Source: Brachyhypopomus gauderio
Lineage: Eukaryota > Chordata > Actinopteri > Gymnotiformes > Hypopomidae
NCBI RefSeq assembly: GCF_052324685.1
Contig: NC_135226.1
Location: 16,393,384-16,457,383 of the forward strand
Direction of reading: 5' to 3'
DNA length: 64,000 bases
Shown here: one piece after another, positions 47,091 through 57,834 of the stretch
Position numbering within the stretch: position 1 is the first letter of the stretch
Layout of the letters: each line of letters starts with the position of its first letter
Notes under the pieces: generated by a model
What the model was told of the DNA's origin: nothing
What the model saw: only the letters and a program-made list of their open reading frames with translations
Database searches by the model: none
Translations under genes and position numbers: made by a program

Positions 47091-47660
47091 TTCGTCTCAC
47101 CTGTGGCTCGTCTCGTCATCATGTGGGGTTTATGTGGTTTGTCTACTTAATGTGCGTTCGCGCAGTGTCCTGTGCTCATCGTTGTCTGAGTCATACGTGT
47201 CTATGGCTCTGTTCGAAATAGCCTACTACATACTACTGGCGTACTGATCGAGCCCCAAATCAGTATGCAGTATGTGACCAAAATGAAATTTTCCAGTATG
47301 CGAAACATACCTGGATGACCTACTACTTCCGCAAAATATTCCAGTACGCGAACAGAGCTATCTTCGTGGTGTACTGCATCCCATCATGCAACGCTACGTT
47401 CACGTGACCCCGTAGTATGCTTTGCTTTTGTTGCATACTGGAAACTGTACTGCATACTACTACGAGGACCAGTAAGCAGTATCCAGTATATACAGAGTCC
47501 AGTATGCAGTATCCAGTATGTAGTAGGCTATTTCAAACAGAGCCTGTGTGTGTTGACCTGTTTTACGTGTGCTATCTGCGCTATTTGTGAATTCATTAAA
47601 TGTTGCGTCCGTCAAAGCAAAGAGTTCTGTCTCGTCCTTCGCCACGCTCCGGGCGTGACA
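46983..47660 (+). repeat. Solo LTR, family A, with nested MITE
   Basis: It starts TGTCACGTTGAGG and ends CGGGCGTGACA. Flanks of atata on both sides are consistent with a 5-bp duplication, though the AT microsatellite makes this weak. It matches the LTR at 7440-7905 at cacctgtggctcgtct and atgtgcgttcgcgcagtgtc. No internal region. Confidence 0.8.
47206..47544. mobile_element. MITE family M, copy 2
   Basis: The ends read gctctgttcgaaatagccta and ggctatttcaaacagagc. It is the reverse-orientation counterpart of 22045-22390 and interrupts the solo LTR. Target duplication not clear. Confidence 0.8.
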
Positions 47661-48880
47661 ATATATATAACTGGAAATACAGTTTAAAAAACTCCATCCA
47701 ATGTGTTAAGGGCATTAAATAACGTGTTTTATAAAGAACAATTTTTTTTGTGTGACAAACAGCATTTAGTTAGTCAATAAAAGTAACATTTGACAGAACA
47801 ATCTTGAAAGAAAATGTTATTAAAATAATTGTGATCAAAGTTTTGTTACAGACATTCAAGTAGAATCTTATGCCCAGACATATGTTTGTTCTTCTTTCAT
47901 ATTTTGGACCTGCTCATACATTTCACAGTGCTTAGACATAGCAGGTAAGGGGCATGTGACAAACACTTTATTTTTCTTTTGATAGGGCAAACTATGTTAG
48001 CTGATATTTTATTTATATTTAGGAGCTAGGTAGGGTGAGAATGATTTTTGTTTTATTTATTAATGAACCACCCCCTTTGTAAGCAGCTGTATACTCTGAG
48101 ACTGTGCATAATCAGAGATGCATCTCTGGACTACCACATACAACAACACATTAAATGATGGTGAGCCAATTTTGTGTAGTCTGCCTTGTACTCCCATCTC
48201 CTGCTTTGTTCTTCCCATTTTTTCTGATTACACATTTTTCATGGCTCTGGCTTTCTCCCTAGACACTGTAGGTTCATAACCTGGTACAGGGATGCAAAAA
48301 GAGGCCAATTGAGAGATTGAGAGACACAGACAAAATGACACACAGAGCCTCACAGAAGGAGACTTGAGCATGTGCAAAGGTGGCAGGTGGATCCAAGGGC
48401 TCATATCGCAGCAGGTGGTTGAGTGTAGCCATGTTCTCTTTAGGCCAGGAAAGGTCAGCGGAGACTTACATGGGACACACATGTTCACATCCTAACACGT
48501 GAACCCTTAAGCAAGGTGCCTGAAACCTAGCAAAACGCTTTGATCCAGAGGTATATTCTACAAGTGTCTTACACAGCATATACAAAAAACAGGGTAGTGC
48601 TTTTCATGCTGGACAATGGACATGAACAGACAGAGAACCCTGGGTGACAGACCACACAAGCCCATGGTATGGGTGACCCCCATAAAGGAGGTCACAACTG
48701 TTGGAACAAACTTGACCAGCAGCAACATCATTCATGTTTCCTAATACTAACATTTAGTAGGCTGAATAACAAAAAGTAGTTTATAAAGAATTACATGATT
48801 GTTTTTAACCAAGTCTAGAATTGAATGATAATTGAAAAAAATATATACTGTAAGAGTAAATTCAAGTCAAACAGCAGACA
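47661..48880. other. Intergenic, no gene seen
   Basis: AT-rich. The 86-codon minus-strand frame near 48228-48488 has no family character. Confidence 0.55.
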
Positions 48881-49282
48881 AAACATGTCAAGTTTGTGAT
48901 GATAATTTCAAAAGCATGTGACACTGCAGAGTGTTGGAGGTTAGCCTATGACTAAACATGTTGTAGTTACAACTCAATAACGTGATATAAAAACTTTGCA
49001 AAAAATGTATTTTTATTTTTTTCAATTCATGCATCAAGATTGAATATTTGTGTTACAGACATTCCTACAGGAATTTGTCCCTGAACAAGTTAACTATGGA
49101 CAGTATGCCCTATAGTTTTTATGATATATTGATCGAAATTCATGACACAAAACTTGCTCAAACCCAAAAATACATGATGGAAAATGAAATTATTTTTACT
49201 CTTTACTTACATTTTGTAAAAAAAACAAGCTAGATTATCTCTATTTTCTATATTTATCTATTTATAAAAATATCACCTAGTT

Positions 49283-49354
49283 TTCTTCTGGGAGTACAGT
49301 AATCCAAATGAGCTTTCTCCTAGTAATTAGCATGATTCCAATGGTATATAAATA
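49283..49354 (+). promoter_or_regulatory. OR core promoter: EBF-type site, homeodomain site, TATA box
   Basis: On the minus strand, 49283-49293 reads TCCCAGAAGAA, a full match to the Olf/EBF pattern TCCCNNRRGRR. TAATTAG at 49324-49330 fits the homeodomain (Lhx2-type) sites common in OR promoters. TATATAAATA lies at 49345-49354, 15 bp after the homeodomain site. The TATA is ~690 bp from the ATG, with an acceptor (ttttccattacag) 12 bases before the ATG. Transcription from ~49380 is inferred. Confidence 0.65.
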
Positions 49355-50033
49355 AACACTGCAAACATAGTTTCACTGTACACACACATGTGAAGGTGAT
49401 ATGAGAAGATGGTATAATACATTTTCTTATTTTTCTTAAATATGTGATATTTTTTTATTTATACATTATGTACTAGTAATTGTTAGTTTGAAATTCTTGA
49501 GTTTGTTAATCAGACTGACATCTTGTTAAGGCAATATGTAATAACTTTCTCTCTAAAGATTTATTCAACATCATTACGGTTAGGAATCATCATTCCTAAT
49601 GGGGCTGGTGTCCTCTGTTTGTAGTTGCAGTCAGAGCTCTGTCTGTGCATCAGAGAAAAACAGCATGCTCAGAATCCTTTATTCCCTATTTAAAACAATT
49701 CTGTATACCAGCTGCTTTTTATTGTTAAGACATTTCTGATTGTGCTGCAGAAAATAAAACTAGACATAATTTAGATAAAATGTGATTGCCAAACCTTTCT
49801 ATTATACAATGTAAAAACGTAATTATTTTTACGTTGATTTACAGTGTGCATTTCAGAGACGTAAACACATATATGTTTATGTAAAGGAACAGATTGTTCT
49901 GAAACCAAATCATAGCTACAAGCTCATAGACAGATCCTGTCTTAAAACCAGATGTGAAGCACCGGCTTAAATTAAATGAGACTACTCGTAATTAACCTTT
50001 ATTACCTGTTTTCCATTACAGATACTATCCTCA

Positions 50034-50963
50034 ATGGAGAATGTTTCCAGCATATTAATGTTTACTCTAGCACAATTAGATGAAACAATGGAAAGCAGAT
50101 ATATGCTTTTGTCTTTGACTGCCTTGTGTTATCATTTTATTTTGCTGTGTAATATCACTATAATTGTTTGCATTGCCTCAGATAAGGGGCTTCATGAACC
50201 CATGTATATATTTTTATGTAACTTGTGTGTAAATTCGCTGTATGGCACTGCTGGCTTCTATCCTAAATTCATGTATGACTTACTGTCCCAAATTCCATCA
50301 ATTTCATATTCAGGATGTATGTTTCAAATATTTGTTATTTATTCATCTGTTTTATGTGACTGTTCAATTTTAACAGTTATGGCATATGACAGGTATGTGG
50401 CAATATGTAGGCCTCTGGAGTACTACTCAGAAATGACAAATATCAAAATTGTAAAATGTATTATTTTTTGCTGGCTTGCGCCATTGTCTTCCATGGGTAT
50501 TCTAGTGTTGTTAACATCAAGACTCACTCTGTGTGGATCAAATATTGGCAAGCCATATTGTGAAAACTGGGCAGTGGTTAAACTGGCTTGTTACTCTATA
50601 ACAGTCAATAATGTGATTGGATATGTAGTTATTATCATATATTTGGGGCATGCAGTATTTATCTCGGTTTCATATATTCAGTTGATTGAAAAATGCAGAA
50701 AATCAATAGAAGGTAGGTACAAATTTATGCAAACATGCATGCCACACCTGCTTGTACTGTTCAATATGATAGTTGCATCGTTGTTTGATGCGCTTTACAG
50801 CAGATATGGTTCAGCATCTTTCCCTCAACGTGTGCGCAATTTTTTGGCCCTAGAATTTCTTTATATACCTCCAATTTTAAATCCCATTATATATGGACTA
50901 AAACTGACCAAAATCCGAAAGAAAGTAATTGGATTAATCTCCAGTAACAATGCTGTTGCATAA
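50034..50963 (+). CDS. Odorant receptor (type 1), intact, paralog of 62077
   Basis: A 309-residue receptor. Marks: NVS glycosylation site (3-5), LHEPMY (53-58), NSLYGTAGFYPKF (67-79), Cys95, MAYDRYVAIC (116-125, canonical), LCGSNIGKPYCENWAVVKLAC in loop 2 (shown by its CG and YCENW), SY in TM5, KFMQTCMPHL (220-229), NPIIYG (283-288). It is 94% identical in protein to the copy at 62077 (17 differences, 12 of them from residue 209 onward). It resembles fish delta-type receptors; tree needed. The promoter is intact here, unlike in the paralog. Confidence 0.96.
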   Translation: MENVSSILMFTLAQLDETMESRYMLLSLTALCYHFILLCNITIIVCIASDKGLHEPMYIFLCNLCVNSLYGTAGFYPKFMYDLLSQIPSISYSGCMFQIFVIYSSVLCDCSILTVMAYDRYVAICRPLEYYSEMTNIKIVKCIIFCWLAPLSSMGILVLLTSRLTLCGSNIGKPYCENWAVVKLACYSITVNNVIGYVVIIIYLGHAVFISVSYIQLIEKCRKSIEGRYKFMQTCMPHLLVLFNMIVASLFDALYSRYGSASFPQRVRNFLALEFLYIPPILNPIIYGLKLTKIRKKVIGLISSNNAVA

Positions 50964-50991
50964 CATGGACATATCCCCACACTACCCTCTC

Positions 50992-51169
50992 CAGAGGTGT
51001 CAATTCCAGGTTCAGAAAGTAGAACTCCTCACCAGGATTTTGCTCAGGCTTCCTGGATTGTTTTGATTACACAAATTTTACCTGGATTGCACTAATTAGA
51101 AAATCTAGCAAGCTTGAGCAAAATCCTGGTGAGGACTTTTACTTTCTGAACCTGGAATTGACACCTCTG
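50992..51169. mobile_element. hAT-type MITE (178 bp) with ~60-bp inverted repeats
   Basis: The left end cagaggtgtcaattccaggt and the right end are complementary over ~60 bp. The flanks accctctc (50984-50991) and accatctc (51170-51177) match 7 of 8. It is absent from the second copy of the duplication, whose sequence is contiguous there, so it inserted after the duplication. Confidence 0.9.
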
Positions 51170-51577
51170 ACCATCTCGGCACCAAATTCTTATATTGACA
51201 AATAGGCACATCATGATATTTTGGTGCTCTTGGGGGCACCAGTGGTGGTGCGGGGACCTTATGCAGCCATGTATTCGAGTATACCTTGAGCTGGCTCTCC
51301 GGAAGTAGCTTGAGTACTGTGTGCTATACTGTGCAAAAGACCTTGTAGTAGCACCTATTAACAGGTCTCTATTAAATTGTGAAGATACTCCATTTTGAAG
51401 GAATCTCCAAACAAACCATTTTAAAAAACAGATGTCATTGGTTAAGTAAAAACACCCTTCCATGACATAGTTATTCTGTTAATGTTGTCAGGCCTGTTTG
51501 AAACCTTTTTGTCTCCCGGCTCCCCACCTTTGAACCTTTTAATGTCCTTCAATAATGTGCATAACATAACCTTACCA

Positions 51578-51920
51578 ATAGCTTTAGTACTGAGAACCTC
51601 ATGCTCCTGGCAGATTCTCATGGATCATGACCGCAGTCCATTTGGGCAGTGGTATAAGCCTTCAAAACTTACTGCATGTGCTTTTAGAAAACAGAAAACA
51701 CACAGGCTACTCAAACATGACTTTCTGCATTTTATGTTTTCTTTAGAATAAAAGTCATATCACATTTGAGCACAAGTAGTTTGCTACTTTTTCCCAAAGG
51801 AACAGCAAAGGACATACTGTGAGTGTCCTACTTTCAAAAAGGAAATGTGCATCTTGCTGCCTCTGAATACTGAAAATATTTAATAGCTTAAATTAATTTG
51901 TACCACAATCCCAATCATAT
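51578..51920. other. Intergenic, no gene seen
   Basis: AT-rich spacer after the end of detectable duplication homology. Confidence 0.5.
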
Positions 51921-52270
51921 TGTAACGATGGGGAGGCAGGCACGACGAGGCAAGTGTGTTGCACATACACACAATTATTGAAACGCTTAACGATCAGCAC
52001 AAATAGCGTACAGCGATAAACAAACACTACTAAGCGTCAGACACAGAACTGCCAAGGACTTATGACAAAGACGAGCATGAGACATTGCACGAACGCACAT
52101 TAAATAGATGAACTACACAATCCCCAGTGATCATGAGACAAGCCACAGGTGAGACCGACGACACACGCACACACACAACCACACCTACGGAAATACAAAC
52201 ATGGTTCTAACCCAACGCAGACAACATGAACACACGCCCAAAGGGAGGGGTCCAGAGCTGTTCCGTGGCA
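51921..52270 (-). repeat. Solo LTR, family A
   Basis: On the minus strand it runs TGCCACGGAACAGC to CATCGTTACA. A perfect 5-bp duplication, catat, flanks it (51916-51920, 52271-52275), which marks a solo LTR formed by recombination after a normal insertion. It is the closest match in the window to the LTR at 7440-7905. Confidence 0.9.
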
Positions 52271-52383
52271 CATATTTATAACTGTAGGAACAGTACATCA
52301 TTTAACAATTTTGTGGTGTCACTGTATATTAGAACATAAAACACACATAAAAACACTATATATGAACATCCTAGATGAGCACA

Positions 52384-52878
52384 TGTAACGTTCTCGCCTC
52401 ACATCAAGTACTGGACGGACACAAATGCAGAGAGGACAAGTTTTTATTAGAGAGATCAGGGGTCATCTCCTCAGGAGAGGAGGACAGAGACAGACAACAC
52501 ACTTATAGATCAGAGACATCTACAAGGCATGGCACATATACAGTAGACTCTAATAGGCAAAACGAGTAAGATTAAGATTCATTAGAAACATAACAATCAC
52601 ACACATGCAAAGCAAGGTAGGCCATAGAGTGCTGACAAACTGCAGTAGTTCAACAAAACAGATAGATAGACTCTGACAAATACGAGCACGGAACATAACT
52701 TTGACGTCATATACCTTGAAATAAATGAGAAGTTTTGACGAGACGAGCCACAGGTGAGTCGGATGAACACACACACATTGGACCACAACCAAAAGAAAAT
52801 ACATACATGGATATAGCCAGACATAGACTACGGATACACACACACCCAAGGGGAGGGGCCCGGGGCTGGAATGTGACA
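52384..52878 (-). repeat. LTR, family A relative
   Basis: On the minus strand it runs TGTCACATTCCAGCCC to GAGAACGTTACA. It shares cacctgtggctcgtctcgtc with the other family members but diverges in the middle. A short flanking duplication was not found. Confidence 0.7.
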
Positions 52879-52939
52879 TGTGATTTTACTATTAAAGGAG
52901 CAGTCAAACAGTTTTACCGCCATGAAGTAGTAAACATAT

Positions 52940-53060
52940 ATGAAAGTGATTGTTTATTTTTTTTCTATGTAGTCCTGCTCACATGAGATAAAGAATCAAG
53001 TTTCTTTGTAGTCATAAAATTAACTAGTTTATGCACCACAGAGTTTGACCCCCACAAGGA
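52940..53060. repeat. ~125-bp direct repeat, copy 1 (copy 2 at 54799-54934)
   Basis: Both copies hold gaaagtgattgtttattttt, tagtcctgctcacatgagat, aagaatcaagtttctttgta and cagagtttgacccccacaag. They are near-identical apart from a short AT expansion in copy 2. One lies outside and the other inside the hAT composite to the right. Confidence 0.85.
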
Positions 53061-53369
53061 GGCAGACGTCTAAAATATGTTTATTGTAGACCAGGGGTCT
53101 CAAAGTGCCGCAATTTCATACTGCTCCTCACGCATTAATAAAATAAGCATATTTCTGGCCCACAATTCAATTACATTTTTTATGCTTCATTTTTTTTTTT
53201 TACTTGTTGTATTTGTGTGTATGTGTGGTTTTTTTTTTTTTTTGGCTTATGCAGCGTTGCGTGGTGGTAGTCAAAAAAAAAAAAAAAAGAAGCCCAGTCC
53301 ACTCGTAGACTGTGTCACAGTGGGTCAGTCTAGCTGTCCTATTATCCTCAAATATACTACTACACGATT

Positions 53370-54457
53370 CGTCCTTGGGGTCAATTTGACCCCAGGGATA
53401 TTTGACTCTAGAAAATGATTTACAGAATATTGTTGACCACATTTTTGGGACAGGCAAAGGGCCGGCGCCACAGGGGGGGTGGGGGTGGGGGGCAAAATGG
53501 GGCGTGGCCCCCTCAGGCGATGTGTCCCATCCCCTCAATGTAAATAAAAAGACCCATTTATTTTACTTATTTTATTTATCGCTACACGGCGCCCCCTCAC
53601 CCGCCCGGCACCCCCCTGGTCAACAACTTACGTTCGCCACCCCCCCCCCTTCGGTCAACAACTTACGTTCCCCCCCTCGGTCAACAATTTACGTCCCCCC
53701 CCCCACCCCCAAGCAATGTGCCCCGCCCCCTCAATGTAAATAATAAGACCCATTTATTTTACAACAATCACTACACGGTGCCCCCTCGGCCCCCCCTCGG
53801 TCAACAACTTACGTTGCCCCCCCCCCCCCCCCCCCCACCCCCAGGTGATGTGTCCCGCCCCCTCAATGTAAATAATAAGACCCATTTATTTTACAATAAT
53901 CGCTACACGGCGCCCCCTCACCCGCTCGGCCCCCCCCTGGTCAACAACTTACGTTCACCCCCCCCCCCTCGGTCAACAACTTACGTTCCACTCCCCTCCT
54001 CCCCCACGGTCAACAACTTACATTGCCCCCCCCGGGTCAACCATTTACATTCGCCACTCCGAAATTTTCTGACGCCCCCCCACTGTATATGTCCTGACAC
54101 CGGCCCTGGACAGGCACTTTATTTGTTGAATACATATATAACCCCTTGAAAATCTGTGAGTTGACCTGTCCTCTAGCACCACCATCAAGCCAAACTTTTA
54201 AATTAGAATGAATTTATCTTGAATTTTTCATACAAAATTGTTAAAACAGCTTGGGGTCAAATTGACCCCTGAGGACCACCGTTGGGTGCAATATGTGTTC
54301 AGCACATTGAAAAAAAATCATCATGAAAATTTTATGTTTTATCACTTGTCCCCATCAAATTAGGAAATGTCATGAAATAAGAAGTAAAAGAAAAAAAGTC
54401 AACTACTATTTTTTGAATGATAAACATTGAATGGGGTCAAATTGACCCCAAGGACGA
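53370..54457. repeat. Foldback with ggggtcaatttgacccc palindromes
   Basis: cgtccttggggtcaatttga at the left and its complement at ~54433-54457 form inverted ends. A third palindrome lies at ~54255. The palindromic ggggtcaatttgacccc resembles piggyBac-like ends in fish, but no TTAA flank was found, so the class is open. It is interrupted by the hAT element at 53457. Confidence 0.6.
53457..54108. mobile_element. hAT-type element carrying a C-rich minisatellite (652 bp)
   Basis: The ends are AAGGGCCGGCGCCA and TGACACCGGCCCTG. The flanks are a perfect 8-bp duplication, gacaggca (53449-53456, 54109-54116). The interior is a tandem array: three long units with cctcaatgtaaataataaga, cccatttattttac and cgctacacggcgccccctc, plus shorter ggtcaacaacttacgtt units between C homopolymers. 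Proline-rich frames through it are artefacts of the C runs. Confidence 0.88.
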
Positions 54458-54469
54458 TAGGAGGGCTAG

Positions 54470-55480
54470 ACGCCACCAGAGGGCGCGCACCTTCACGCAC
54501 ACACACACGCACAAGCACGCACACCTACCTCGTCACAGAGCACACCCTCTCATTCCCGGACACTCCCATCATCAACCTGACACCTGTCACTCAATCAGAT
54601 TTGGCCTGCATAAATCCCCACAGGTCGCGCTGTCCAGTGCTGCACATTCAGCCTGCACCCTCGCCTTCCTTCGTAGGATAGCCTGCTCTGCACTTCAGAC
54701 TAACGCGTCTCGTTGGACCTGTTGCTATTCTTCGTTTCATTGGGTATCTTGTTGTGTTTGTCCTGCCTAGTGGTCTGAATATTTGCTTTATGTTTATCAT
54801 GGAAAGTGATTGTTTATTTTTTTTTCTATGTAGTCCTGCTCACATGAGATAAAGAATCAAGTTTCTTTGTAGTCATAAAATTAATTATCATAATTATCAT
54901 AAAAATGCACCACAGAGTTTGACCCCCACAAGGACAAAAACATTGTTCGTTTTTTTCTATACTGTATTTACAATACGTATTTAGATACAAAGAATATCTA
55001 AATCTAGAGTCACGCTTAATGACGAAAACTGCTTTACGACGGACTTTTCAGTCTCTAACCCCATCGTTAAGGGGACACTGTAAACTGTATGTTTAACTGA
55101 ACTGATGAGTTTCTGAACGGTGCCTGTAGTATTTCATGTGCGACAGTTTTAGCTTTCAGCCGGTGTTGTGTCGAATTCCGACTCCCCTCGTTTATCCGCG
55201 CATAAAGACGTTACAAATTATATTGTCAATTCATGTTTCTATGCATAAATAAGAGCTAGACTTTAATTATCCATCACAGCAAACGACACGGCATTATCTA
55301 TGTCCAAAGCTACACTGGCTCAAGGGTGTTAATTATTTTAAATAAAATACACACTGGCTATACCGAAGTTCACCTCTTACCACAATACGCACTATTAATA
55401 TATTAATAATATTAATATTTTATTTTTATCTTCTTGTATTTACTTATCTTAATTCGTTTTACTTACTTTACTTTTTTATT
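54470..55480. other. Repeat-derived intergenic DNA, includes direct-repeat copy 2
   Basis: It starts with gacgccaccagagggcgcgc and a CA-rich run, then moderately GC-rich DNA of unknown origin. The direct repeat at 54799-54934 follows, then AT-rich DNA. No gene is seen. Confidence 0.5.
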
Positions 55481-55574
55481 ATATTGTTTACTTTACTTTT
55501 TTACATTTTATGTTATTTTACTTTAATTTCTTCTAACATTTTCTTTTTGTCTTCTCCTTTTTATGTTTCTTTTA

Positions 55575-55662
55575 TTTATACTGTAAAGCACTTTGGGTTG
55601 CATGTATGTATGAAAGGTGCTATACAAATAAAGATTATTATTATTATTATTATTATTACAGC
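55575..55662 (+). mobile_element. LINE 3' tail with (ATT)n end
   Basis: gtaaagcactttgggttgca ... ggtgctatacaaataaagat followed by ATT repeats, the usual L2/CR1-like tail structure. Confidence 0.65.
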
Positions 55663-56263
55663 AGTATTACAGCAGTATTATGTCTAAATAAAATATCTAG
55701 TTAGGACAAAACTAGAGTGCTCAATGAACTAAGTTATAATCAATGTAACTCCCGAATATCATCTGTAGCATCTTTATGCGTGTGCAAACGAGGGGACTCA
55801 GAATTTGGCTTGAAAAAATTTCTCCGTCGTGCCTGCTTGCATGTGCTAAATGAAATTGAGCACTTTCTTCTTTGATTCACAAATTTGACCTACCACCTGA
55901 TTCACTTTCTGTTCCGCCCCCTGACAGGTGAAGAAAAATCTACAGAAAAGCCGCACCTCAGTATAAGCCGCATCGTTCAAATCGCGGGGAAAAAAGTAGC
56001 GGCTTATAGTCCGGAAAATGCAGTATTTGATCTATTGTATGTTTACATACAAGCACTGAACAAACACAAAGCAAGCACTGAGCAAACCCTGAACTAAATG
56101 TATTTGAATTACTGTATGTGTACATAGTTTTTATATATTAAAATAGTTGATATTTCCTTTTCCCACTGCTGTTTGTCACAATCCTGTAATCTGGCCCTTC
56201 ATCATCAAAAAACAAAGCCTGGTTATTGGCCCCCAGGTAATTTGAGTTTGAGACCACTGTTGT

Positions 56264-56742
56264 ACTGTAGAGGGTCTGAAACATCCAGGCCTAATGTGAA
56301 GAATCACCATTGGTAAAAAAAATATTGCTCCTGTTATACATTATCTTTTTCCTCACAAAAGGAAAACTGCCTGTTACGGAGTTTAAAACTATTTTTTCAT
56401 GGCCACATCTTTTCTTGAAACACAGTTTGAAAACAACAACTGGCAAATAAAGAGTTTTTTGGTTCTTTTAGCTCAGGGGACTCTCGGGGAGAGAGTCTCT
56501 TTAGAACAACTCCAAAGTATATAAATATCCTCCCTTTAGAAGGACATGCAGTTGAAGGGACAAGACAGGTGATTGTTGTTTTTCCAAAAAGTAGTTCCAT
56601 CTGATCTAAAATCAGGAATAAACATTAAATTAGACTGCTAGTGTTATTTCTTGAATTCAGAGTGTTTCTGTTTCATGTAGTGCTTTACACATTGAAGTGC
56701 AGGAACTAAAAGTTTTGTTTTACCGCCACGATTTAGTGAACG
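56264..56742. other. Spacer before LTR-like copy 2
   Basis: AT-rich, no gene. Just before the LTR-like repeat, gttttaccgccacgatttag resembles gttttaccgccatgaagtag at ~52912, hinting at one more shared repeat family. Confidence 0.5.
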
Positions 56743-56820
56743 TGTCAGGGCTGGCTTGGATGCCGCTCCTCCAACAACCACGAGAGGCACCCGAGTCAGT
56801 CCTAGACTTAATAAGCGCAA

Positions 56821-56889
56821 TCAGCAGTGATCCGTCTCAGCTGTTGCCATGGTTTCTTAAGGAAGCTTGTCGAGACGGATCACTGCTGA
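56821..56889. other. Long hairpin in LTR-like repeat, copy 2
   Basis: The left arm TCAGCAGTGATCCGTCTC (56821-56838) is the exact complement of 56872-56889. Relative to copy 1, stem positions 13 (T-A to C-G) and 17 (A-T to T-A) changed on both arms. The loop keeps ttcttaagga. Confidence 0.9.
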
Positions 56890-57021
56890 ATTGTTTTGGT
56901 AATGCCGGTACGCTTTCAGCCCTTCCCTATTTCTCTACAGTTGTGTTACGTTTCAAGTAACACGTTTACGTAACACGTTACGTTTTTCTTATCATTCTTT
57001 AACTTATTCAAGGCTCTATAT

Positions 57022-57339
57022 CCCCCATACTCAAATAGCGGCCCGTGGGCCGCATGTGGCTATCTATTTCTGGCCCGCGAGTTTTGAAAAGTGTTTTTTT
57101 TTTAGGAATCTTTTTTTTCAATCGCGCTATCCGCTCTTATTTTGAAATCGCGCAGCGCGATCTCAAGACGATGCCGGGGATTGCCTTTATGGCAACAACA
57201 AACAGGTAGCAGACGCCCAAGTTTACGTTCTCGACCCCCCCCCGGCGACAGTTTACGTTCTCGACCCCACCCCTCCACCCCCCGTTTTATTTGAAAAAAT
57301 AAAATGTGGCCCGTCATCATTTCTATTTGAGTACCCCAG
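57022..57339. mobile_element. hAT-type MITE (318 bp)
   Basis: The ends are CCCCCATACTCAAATAG and the complement of CTGGGGTACTCAAATAG. The flanks are a perfect 8-bp duplication, ctctatat (57014-57021, 57340-57347). Subterminal cggcccgtgg and tggcccgtca are paired. Confidence 0.88.
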
Positions 57340-57834
57340 CTCTATATCATGCGCAGTTCCCTGGTCCATCTCAAGTTTTCCTTCACCTGTTTTACTTCCT
57401 ATCCATTTTACATTTGTCACGTCCAGCCCCTCCCTCCTCCCTGGTCCCGTCTAGTGTTCCCGTTACCATTGTTTCCCCTCTGTCTGTCGCGCCCCTGTCT
57501 TCAGTGTTCGTACCTGTGTCTCGTTCTCTCCCCTGTCTCAGTGTATATCATCCCCTTGGTATTACTCTCTTGTGTCGGTCATTGTGTGTACGTGAGTTCT
57601 CCCTTGCCTTAATCGTGATTCCCCTGCCTTCTGTGCTTCAGGTTCATGTTTACTGTCTTCTTCCCCTTTTTCCGTTGTGGTTGTGTTTTTGCCTCTTTGC
57701 CGTACCTCCCGCTCCACGTAGTCTGTCTTAGTTTTAGTCTAGGTTGTATTATTATGTTCTTGTGATGTACTTTGTCATGGTTTCTCTTTAGTCTGGATGT
57801 AGTATGTTCCTCTGTTGTCTGTTTTAGTATAGTC

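Larger units (their letters stand above)
48885..51575 (+). repeat. Segmental duplication, copy 1 (contains OR 50034)
   Basis: Aligned by eye with 58535-63437 through shared landmarks: cctacaggaatttgtccctg (49070 / 58638), the promoter, the OR, tcatgatattttggtgctc (51210 / 63069) and tgtttgaaacctttttgtct (51495 / 63374). The copies differ by scattered substitutions and by insertions unique to each: a hAT MITE here, and an LTR element and a LINE tail in copy 2. Confidence 0.9.
53092..56263. mobile_element. Composite nest bounded by Charlie-type hAT ends
   Basis: The left end is CAGGGGTCTCAAAG and the right end TTTGAGACCACTG, both Charlie-style termini. The right ~210 bp (from caagcactgaacaaacacaa) matches the hAT relic at 63690-63925. 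The flanks ttgtagac and ttgtactg agree at only 5 of 8, so it is uncertain whether both ends belong to one insertion. Inside are poly-T/poly-A runs, a ggggtcaatttgacccc foldback with a nested hAT element, a direct repeat, a LINE tail and an unclassified tail with agcggcttatagtccggaaa. No transposase frame survives. Confidence 0.55.

Noticed and set aside
53402-54149. Proline-rich frames of 110-140 codons
   Set aside because: They are produced by C homopolymers in the minisatellite of a hAT element.
55885-56097. 70-codon frame ending KHKASTEQTLN
   Set aside because: It fuses an unclassified repeat tail with the 3' end of a hAT relic, not a gene.
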